A DNA stretch of 40,279 nucleotides from an uncultured Paenibacillaceae bacterium. GTDB taxonomy: Bacteria > Bacillota > Bacilli > Paenibacillales > DA-C8. Position 1 is the first letter of the stretch, and each line of letters opens with the position of its first letter. The translations under genes and the position numbers were made by a program. Below are positions 34,698 through 40,279 of this stretch, piece by piece. Below the pieces are notes generated by a model. That model did no database searches. It saw nothing but the letters and a program-made list of their open reading frames with translations, and had not been told where the DNA came from. Location: NCBI GenBank assembly GCA_937957685.1, contig CALGAO010000139.1, positions 1 through 40,279 on the forward strand. Direction: 5' to 3'.

Positions 34698-36851
34698 GTG
34701 AGAAAGCGTTCGTATCTGCCAGCGTTGGCCGGCTCGTTCGCCGTGCTGCTCGCCCTGGCGCTGGTGTTGAATGCGGTATACGACAACAGCGGCCAGGCCA
34801 AGGCCACGGCGATCGGCTCCATCACCTATCTGGAGGAGAAGCTGGATGAGCTTGTTTTTCCGAAAGACAAGGTGATTGATGTAAAAGTAACGATCGATGA
34901 AGAAGATTTTCAGGATATGCTGAACAATGCGGGGGCGGAGGAGATCAAACCTGCTTCCGTGGAATACAACGGCATCAAGCTGACCAACATCGGATTCCGC
35001 ACCAAAGGCAACCTGAGCCTGATGAGCGTCGTGAACTCGGACTCGGACCGGTACAGCTTCAAGCTGCACTTTGACGAGTACATTTCCAGTCAGAGCCTGT
35101 ACGGCGTGCAAGCGATCAATCTGAACAACAGCTTCAGCGACCCGACGTACATGCAGGAGGTTCTTGCGTATGAACTGGCGGAGCAGATGGGGCTTCCCAC
35201 TCCGAAATATTCTTACGTGAACCTATATATCAACGATGAATTGTGGGGATTCTATCTGGCGGTGGAGCAGATCGGCGATTCCTACCTGGAACGTCATTTT
35301 GGAGATTCCAACGGCTCGTTGTATAAAGCGATAATGGGCAATGGAACTGATCTTGCCTGGGTAGATGATTCACGGGAATCCTACAGCGGTCTGGTGCAAA
35401 AATCCGACTATGCCGACGAAGAAGCGCTGATCAATATGATCTACGAGCTGAATAACGGTTCGGACTACGAGCAGGTGCTTGATGTGGAGAACGTGTTGAA
35501 ATATATCGCACTGAATGTGGTCACGAACAATTCAGACAGCTATATCGGACAGAACAAGCACAACTACTACCTGTATGAGCAAAATGGCGTCTTCTCTGTT
35601 CTGCCCTGGGACTACAACATGGCGTTCGGAGGCATGGGCGCCATGGGATTCGGCGGTCGCGGCGGCAGGTTCGGCGGCTTGGGCGGATTCGGCGGCAGAG
35701 GCAACATGAACATCGGCCAGGCTGCAGAACGTGATCCGGACCCCGCCGCTGCCCAGGATGCTCAGCAAGGAGAAGCGCCAGGCGTCGGTCAAAGCGTCGC
35801 ACCGACAGAGCAGCAAGGTGTGCTGCCCAACTTCCGCAGCAACAGGTTGCGGACGGAAGGCAATCAGGCTGGCGGTCCAGCTTCTGACGGCCAACAGGGA
35901 GCGATTCCGGGCTTCGAAGGTGGAAGCGACGGCGGGTTCGGCAGGTTCGGCAGCAACATGTCCGTATTCGATCCGGCCGGTGGTCTGAATCGCCCGCTGG
36001 TTGACAAGCTGTTAGCCGTTCCGGAATATCTGGAGCTATATACCGGATACGTTCGCGACGCGCTTGAAGGCTATCTCGCGACGGACCACTTTAACAAACG
36101 CGTCGACGAATGGGCGGACCTCATTCGCGATGATGTCAAGCGGGACCCAAGGCCATTCTACGGTTACGAGCAGTTTGAGAGCGGCATCGAGAGTCTGAAG
36201 TCCACCAACGCCGAGAATGTGGCCAGGTTCACGCAAGAGCTCGAACAAGGCGTTCTAACCGCAACTGACGGCAATCAGGCCGCTTATGACAACAGCGAGA
36301 GCGAAGCGAATGAGGTGACCATTGCGCGATTCACCGGCGAAGGGGCAGCTCTGGCTCGTTTCCAGCCTGGTGGCGGCGGCAACGGCCCCATCCCGCCAGG
36401 CGGTATGCGGGATGGACAGGTCCCGCAAGTCCCGGCGGGTGACGAACAAGCCCCGCTATTCCCGACAAGGGATCGGCAAGCCCAGCAAGACGACAACACC
36501 AACGACCAATCCCCTCAGGACGACGATATCGACGGTCAGACACAGCCAAACAGCGATGGCGATGGGCAAATTCCGTCAAACCGCATGGGCAACGGGCAGT
36601 TCCCGGCATTTCCCGGTTTTCCGGCAGGAGCGGATGGGCAAGGTGGAGGGAATTTCCCAGAATTTGGTGAAGGAGGCAATTTCCCTGCGTTCGGAGGAGG
36701 CGGCTTTCCAGGCAACAGGCAGGGAACTGCAACATCCACCGCGATCACCGACGAGCAGCTGGCGAAAGAATATGCCGAGATCGGCATGGCGTTAGGCGTG
36801 ATGGCACTGGCCGCTGTCTTCATCGTGACGTTCAGACGCAGAAGGTTATAA
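34698..36851 (+). CDS. Membrane-anchored CotH-family kinase-like protein
   Basis: About 717 aa from GTG at 34698, seven bases after GGTGA; the frame is open to 34665 inside the previous gene. An N-terminal signal anchor (LPALAGSFAVLLALALVL) leads to the CotH kinase domain: FRTKGNLSL, NLYINDELWGFYLAVEQIGD, GSLYKA, and the Asp residues in NNSDSYIGQNKHNYYLY and LPWDYNMAFGG, which match the catalytic and metal Asp region of CotH. About 118 Gly/Gln-rich residues (35630-35985) are inserted before the closing helices (PLVDKLLAVPEYLELYTGYV). A second Pro/Gln/Gly-rich stretch (36364-36730) precedes a C-terminal membrane helix and RRRRL. CotH proteins phosphorylate secreted or coat proteins; the substrate is unknown. 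Confidence 0.85.
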   Translation: MRKRSYLPALAGSFAVLLALALVLNAVYDNSGQAKATAIGSITYLEEKLDELVFPKDKVIDVKVTIDEEDFQDMLNNAGAEEIKPASVEYNGIKLTNIGFRTKGNLSLMSVVNSDSDRYSFKLHFDEYISSQSLYGVQAINLNNSFSDPTYMQEVLAYELAEQMGLPTPKYSYVNLYINDELWGFYLAVEQIGDSYLERHFGDSNGSLYKAIMGNGTDLAWVDDSRESYSGLVQKSDYADEEALINMIYELNNGSDYEQVLDVENVLKYIALNVVTNNSDSYIGQNKHNYYLYEQNGVFSVLPWDYNMAFGGMGAMGFGGRGGRFGGLGGFGGRGNMNIGQAAERDPDPAAAQDAQQGEAPGVGQSVAPTEQQGVLPNFRSNRLRTEGNQAGGPASDGQQGAIPGFEGGSDGGFGRFGSNMSVFDPAGGLNRPLVDKLLAVPEYLELYTGYVRDALEGYLATDHFNKRVDEWADLIRDDVKRDPRPFYGYEQFESGIESLKSTNAENVARFTQELEQGVLTATDGNQAAYDNSESEANEVTIARFTGEGAALARFQPGGGGNGPIPPGGMRDGQVPQVPAGDEQAPLFPTRDRQAQQDDNTNDQSPQDDDIDGQTQPNSDGDGQIPSNRMGNGQFPAFPGFPAGADGQGGGNFPEFGEGGNFPAFGGGGFPGNRQGTATSTAITDEQLAKEYAEIGMALGVMALAAVFIVTFRRRRL

Positions 36852-36859
36852 CAGAACGA

Positions 36860-36887
36860 GGCGCGCTGCAGACAATCGCGGTGCGCC
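36860..36887 (+). terminator. Terminator of the VTC/DUF4956/CotH operon
   Basis: GGCGCGCTGC pairs with GCGGTGCGCC (two G-U pairs) around an 8-base loop, followed by TTTTGTCTT. It lies eight bases after the CotH stop. Confidence 0.8.
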
Positions 36888-36947
36888 TTTTGTCTTGGGC
36901 TGCGCCTCCAGGATGGTTGCCTGTCATCCGACCTGACATCTGCTTCC

Positions 36948-38596
36948 CCTGAATCCGTGATCTTTAAAATCAAAATAGCTAGATAAAGAAAGGAAATCAA
37001 TGATCGATGGAGAAATAGTAGGATATTCGCTAGATTATAACTCTCACCATCGAGGTGCATTGATGAAAATCCAATTTGTACGATCCAAAGAGCTCATTCT
37101 AACCACTCACGCGGGGCTGGCTACAGTCGGCACCCTGCTTGCTCATACAAAGTTAACGAAACGATTGAACCATACCATGATTAAGGATTTTGAACATCCG
37201 TTTCACTCCCACGCGGATGTGATGAAAAGCTACTTGGGTCTGCTTTGTCAGGGCAAGAGCGACTTTGATCACATCGAACCCTTCCGCAAGGATGATGTCT
37301 TTTCCATTTGCCTGCAGTTGAATAAGGTTCCGTCCAGTCCTACCCTCCGCCAGCGCTTGGATGCTGCTGCTTCGTCTAAGAAAGCGGACTGGAACCGGAT
37401 CTTGCTGGAGGAATCAGCCGACCTCCTGCGTCAGATCCAGGCTCCGTTGACCGGTCTGCTTGCAGGCGAAGAAAGCTATATCCCGCTTGATCTGGATGTT
37501 TCCCCCTTCGACAATTCGGGTACCAAGAAGGAAGGGGTATCCCGTACCTACAAAGGTACAGACGGCTATGCCCCCATCTTCGCTTACCTCGGCCAGGAAG
37601 GGTATGGCATCAACGTGGAGCTGCGGGAAGGCAGCGTGCATTGCCAAAAAGAAACGGATGTCTTCCTGGAACAAAGCATTCGGTACGCCCGGCGTGTCAC
37701 CGACGCCAAGCTGCTCGTACGGATGGATGCGGGAAATGACAGTCTGAACAATTTGCATGTCTGCCACCGGCATCCGGACACCGATTACATCATCAAGGTC
37801 AACCTGCGCAAATCGCCAAAAGAAACATGGCTTTCCATCGCCAAAACAAAGGGAATCGCATGCCAGCAGCGGGAAGGCAAAATCGAATATGTTGGCGCCA
37901 TCGAGTTTGCCCAAAAAGGGTTCGAACACAACCTGCGGCAAGTCTTTCACGTCATCGAACGGACGATGGATCCGAATGGTCAACTGCTCCTCGTTCCCGA
38001 GATTGAGGTGCATGTGTACTGGACATCCCTGCGTTGTGCGCCTTGGCGTGTGATTGAACTCTATCGTGACCATGGAACAAGCGAGCAATTTCACAGCGAA
38101 ATCAAGACCGATCTGGATTTGGAACGCCTTCCGGCCGGGAAATTCGCAACGAATGATCTGGTGCTGCACGCGGGAGTCTTTGCGTACAATCTCTTGCGCA
38201 TCATGGGTCAAGAAAGCCTCCGTGAAGACGATGCGCCCATCCGCGGCAATGTGAAACGCAGAAGGATTCGCACGGTGATCCAGAACATCATCTACATGGC
38301 GGCACGATTTGTCCGTCATGCAGGCAGAATCGCTCTTAACTTTGGCGGCAACAGTCCGTGGTTTCTCACCGCAAGACGCATCTACCAAGCATTTGTTTAA
38401 AAAGCGACGGGCCGTTCGTAACCAATGGAATACCTGCAAAAAGACAGGCTTATTTGGCATGCCTAAAAACGAATGAGGCAAACTGAAAGGCACAAAATGA
38501 TCATTCCATATTAGTTCCTGTTCCTGCTAAACCACCAAAGAAATCCACAACATACCAAAACAGATTCTCGGGCTAAAGCAAGGTCACGGATTCAGG
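36948..38596 (+). mobile_element. IS1380-family insertion sequence, complete, 1649 bp
   Basis: Terminal inverted repeats CCTGAATCCGTGATCTT (36948-36964) and, at 38580-38596, its complement with one mismatch. They enclose one transposase gene. Length fits the IS1380 family. Flanking tetranucleotides are TTCC on the left and TTAA on the right, so no target duplication is seen around this copy alone. That could mean the element moved as part of a larger unit with the second copy at 39780. Confidence 0.9.
37063..38400 (+). CDS. IS1380-family transposase
   Basis: DDE transposase of about 445 aa from ATG at 37063 (MKIQFVRSKELILTT), with GAGGTGC just upstream; the frame is open to 37000 without a ribosome site. 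Likely catalytic acids are in YIPLDLDVSPFDNSG, RMDAGNDS and EQFHSEIKTDLDLERL. The reading frame is intact, so the element may be active. The C-terminal 90 residues are about three-quarters identical by eye to the end of the partial copy at 39998-40279. Confidence 0.93.
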   Translation: MKIQFVRSKELILTTHAGLATVGTLLAHTKLTKRLNHTMIKDFEHPFHSHADVMKSYLGLLCQGKSDFDHIEPFRKDDVFSICLQLNKVPSSPTLRQRLDAAASSKKADWNRILLEESADLLRQIQAPLTGLLAGEESYIPLDLDVSPFDNSGTKKEGVSRTYKGTDGYAPIFAYLGQEGYGINVELREGSVHCQKETDVFLEQSIRYARRVTDAKLLVRMDAGNDSLNNLHVCHRHPDTDYIIKVNLRKSPKETWLSIAKTKGIACQQREGKIEYVGAIEFAQKGFEHNLRQVFHVIERTMDPNGQLLLVPEIEVHVYWTSLRCAPWRVIELYRDHGTSEQFHSEIKTDLDLERLPAGKFATNDLVLHAGVFAYNLLRIMGQESLREDDAPIRGNVKRRRIRTVIQNIIYMAARFVRHAGRIALNFGGNSPWFLTARRIYQAFV

Positions 38597-38628
38597 TTAA
38601 AATTATAATTAAGAGGGGATGGTGTAAA

Positions 38629-39720
38629 ATGTCACAGGACGATATAATCCGAATAATAGAAATTATTAAACGGTATTTTCCAAAGGATGCAACTGAAATT
38701 TCTGATGCGTTGGATTTGCTAAACCTTGCTCTGGATGGACTGATGAGCAGCACAAATAAGTCAATTGCAGAATTCCATAAGAATAAGGAATTTGACAAAG
38801 GAATGGAATTATGGGAGTTTTCTAAAACAGTGTCAACAATTCAGGAGACAATCAATGAGTATACATCTTTGATCAACATAGATGCAGAGGCCGATGATGA
38901 CGAAATTGATGAAGAACTCGACGAAATAGATGAACAGAAAACTATACCAAATTATTCGGATTATGTCGTTGATTCTTCCATTCCTCATACCCTTTATGAA
39001 GATTTTACCCATAAAAAGGTGGTCGCTTTTTCATTTAATAATAATCGATATACAGCTAAAGATTGGAAGGATTTGCTGCTGCAAACATGTGATTTGTTGG
39101 CAGAGATAGATGCCGCTAAGTTTAGTGAGTTTATTGATGATCCCGCTATGAAAGGAAGGAAGGTTTCCTACTTTAGCAGAAAATATGTTGATAGGAAAAA
39201 TGAAAAAATGAAAAACATAGACATCTATGTTTGGACTAACTTAAGTGCTAATGGCATAAGAAATCTTATCAGAAAACTTCTACGGAAATTCGACATAAAA
39301 TTAACCGATTATTACGTATATCTACGAGCAGATTACACCCCTTTACATAAAAATGATAAAGCAAATGATGAATACAATCCAGACCAAAGAGAAAACCATG
39401 ACGAAACGAGAATTGGAAAATATGTTCGTAAAACCCTTAGGGAGCTATCAAACCATCAATATCATTTTACTGATAAAGAAATAAGTGAAATGCAGTCAAA
39501 GCAATGGTCGAAAGAAGTATTGGGAATAGATTACCCGCTTCTTAAAAAGTATAAAGACAATGAAGATATTTCAGCTCAAATTAAGGATGGAATTTATGGC
39601 CGGTACTGGAAAGAAGTTTTTGAGTTCAACGGGATGAAGTTTCTAGCTACGAGCCAGTGGTATGAACGACATAGAGAACCCTTTGCACGATGGATATCAA
39701 GATTGCAAAATGAAAAATAA
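38629..39720 (+). CDS. AT-rich gene of unknown function between two IS1380 copies
   Basis: 363 aa; about one third G+C by eye, far below the rest of the window, with AAA/AAT-rich codons, so it is probably acquired. GAGGGG lies eleven bases before the ATG. Three parts are visible: a helical N-terminus (about 1-85), a very acidic linker (about 88-105, EADDDEIDEELDEIDE), and a C-terminal domain (about 120-330) with KVVAFSFNNNRYTAKDWKDL, IYVWTNLSANGIRNLIRKLL and YVYLRADYTPLH. I recall similar C-terminal segments in uncharacterised proteins with helper or effector roles, but could not check this and assign no function. A weak hairpin with a T-run follows the gene. Confidence 0.8.
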   Translation: MSQDDIIRIIEIIKRYFPKDATEISDALDLLNLALDGLMSSTNKSIAEFHKNKEFDKGMELWEFSKTVSTIQETINEYTSLINIDAEADDDEIDEELDEIDEQKTIPNYSDYVVDSSIPHTLYEDFTHKKVVAFSFNNNRYTAKDWKDLLLQTCDLLAEIDAAKFSEFIDDPAMKGRKVSYFSRKYVDRKNEKMKNIDIYVWTNLSANGIRNLIRKLLRKFDIKLTDYYVYLRADYTPLHKNDKANDEYNPDQRENHDETRIGKYVRKTLRELSNHQYHFTDKEISEMQSKQWSKEVLGIDYPLLKKYKDNEDISAQIKDGIYGRYWKEVFEFNGMKFLATSQWYERHREPFARWISRLQNEK

Positions 39721-39748
39721 AATTATCATTTTTTAGATTTTTTTACAA

Positions 39749-39771
39749 GAACACCCTATGGATGTTTTTTG
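39749..39771 (+). terminator. Weak terminator after the AT-rich gene
   Basis: ACACCC pairs with GGATGT (one mismatch) around a 3-base loop and is followed by six T, just before the end of the second IS. Confidence 0.5.
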
Positions 39772-39779
39772 TTTATATA

Positions 39780-40279
39780 CCTGAATCCGTGAACTTCTAT
39801 GAATCCTCCCGGAACCTTATTCCTGAAACCGGATCTTGACCGGACTATTTCCATGTTCATTACGAACCAACTGCTTCGCCCGCTGGCAGAAGGGCGCATC
39901 ATGACTTGTACCACCGGTTTTGGCCATGTCGAACAGACCTGACGAACAAAGGTCTTTCGCCAGGCCATCCCATAACGGTTTCGTCTTCTTTCTCGCATCA
40001 GGCAAACGTCCGGTAGATTCGCTCCAGCACCGGTGACCAGGGACTGTGTTTTCCGAAGCTGAAGATCAGACTCCGCGCATGTCGAACCAGTCGCACCGCC
40101 ATGTAGATGATGTTTTGAATAACGGTTCGGATTCGGCGGCGCTGCACGTTGCTGCGAATCGGTGCGTCGTCTTTGCGCAGGCTTTCCTGACCGATGATGC
40201 GCAGCAGATTGTAGGCAAACACGCCTGCATGCAGTACGAGATTATTCGTTGCAAACTTCCCGGCCGGCAACCGCTCCAG
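39780..40279 (-). mobile_element. Second IS1380-family element, partial (runs off the window)
   Basis: Its 3' terminal repeat CCTGAATCCGTGAACTT at 39780-39796 shares the first 13 bases with the ends of the copy at 36948-38596. The transposase on the minus strand continues beyond 40279. The two copies are in opposite orientation with their 3' ends facing the AT-rich gene. They are related but not identical elements. Confidence 0.85.
39998..40279 (-). CDS. IS1380-family transposase, C-terminal part
   Basis: The visible 93 codons begin LERLPAGKFATNNLVLHAG and end RIYRTFA, matching the end of the transposase at 37063-38400 with scattered substitutions (for example IIGQESLRKDDAP against IMGQESLREDDAP). 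The frame is open to the window edge. Whether the rest is intact cannot be seen. Confidence 0.88.
   Translation of the reverse strand: MERLPAGKFATNNLVLHAGVFAYNLLRIIGQESLRKDDAPIRSNVQRRRIRTVIQNIIYMAVRLVRHARSLIFSFGKHSPWSPVLERIYRTFA

Noticed and set aside
39756..39998. 80-codon minus-strand frame at the end of the second IS
   Set aside because: It occupies the non-coding 3' segment between the transposase stop and the terminal repeat and has no match to transposase sequence.
1..40279. CRISPR array, tRNA, rRNA or phage structural genes
   Set aside because: No regularly spaced repeats, cloverleaf-like segments, rRNA sequence or phage genes were recognised on reading both strands.

Overview
The window looks like chromosome of a high-GC, spore-forming, glycan-degrading Firmicute of the Paenibacillaceae (Paenibacillus/Cohnella type). 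This is inferred from the YesM/YesN-like two-component pair, the many AraC and GntR regulators next to sugar ABC transporters and glycoside hydrolases, an SLH-like secreted protein, a CotH-family protein, and strong AGGAGG-type ribosome binding sites in a GC-rich background. No rRNA, tRNA or CRISPR array was seen.

Region 1 (1-9.2 kb, minus strand) is a carbohydrate sensing and uptake locus. A lipoprotein sugar-binding protein, a histidine kinase and an AraC-type response regulator form one overlapping operon (8346 to 3836) closed by a terminator. An ABC ATPase and two permeases of the rhamnose/ribose type (3645 to 74) follow. Just upstream lies a broken alpha-L-rhamnosidase gene.

Region 2 (9.4-14.6 kb, minus strand) is a second sugar or sugar-acid operon: GntR/FCD regulator, solute-binding lipoprotein, MalF-like and MalG-like permeases, and an enolase-superfamily sugar-acid dehydratase of the ManD/RspA type. 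Near-identical operator-like sites sit before the regulator gene and before the binding-protein gene.

Region 3 (15-31 kb) holds a HAD phosphatase and an alpha/beta-hydrolase (minus strand). It continues with an AraC regulator, then a plus-strand operon of GH3 glycosidase, GPH-family transporter (frameshifted) and GH78 alpha-L-rhamnosidase. Next come a GntR/FCD and an AraC regulator (minus strand), a small anchored protein and a second, stand-alone GH78 enzyme. With region 1 this suggests a locus for cleaving and importing rhamnose-containing glycans. No rhamnose isomerase, kinase or aldolase is present in the window.

Region 4 (31-37 kb) carries a truncated RCC1-repeat secreted protein and an SLH-like secreted protein, then a tightly coupled three-gene unit: VTC-domain polyphosphate-polymerase-like protein, DUF4956 membrane protein and a membrane-anchored CotH-family kinase-like protein. 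This unit is the best candidate for an incompletely described system.

Region 5 (37-40.3 kb) is mobile DNA. A complete IS1380-family element on the plus strand and a second, related copy on the minus strand (running off the window) face each other tail-to-tail. Between them lies a clearly AT-rich gene of unknown function, a composite-transposon-like arrangement.
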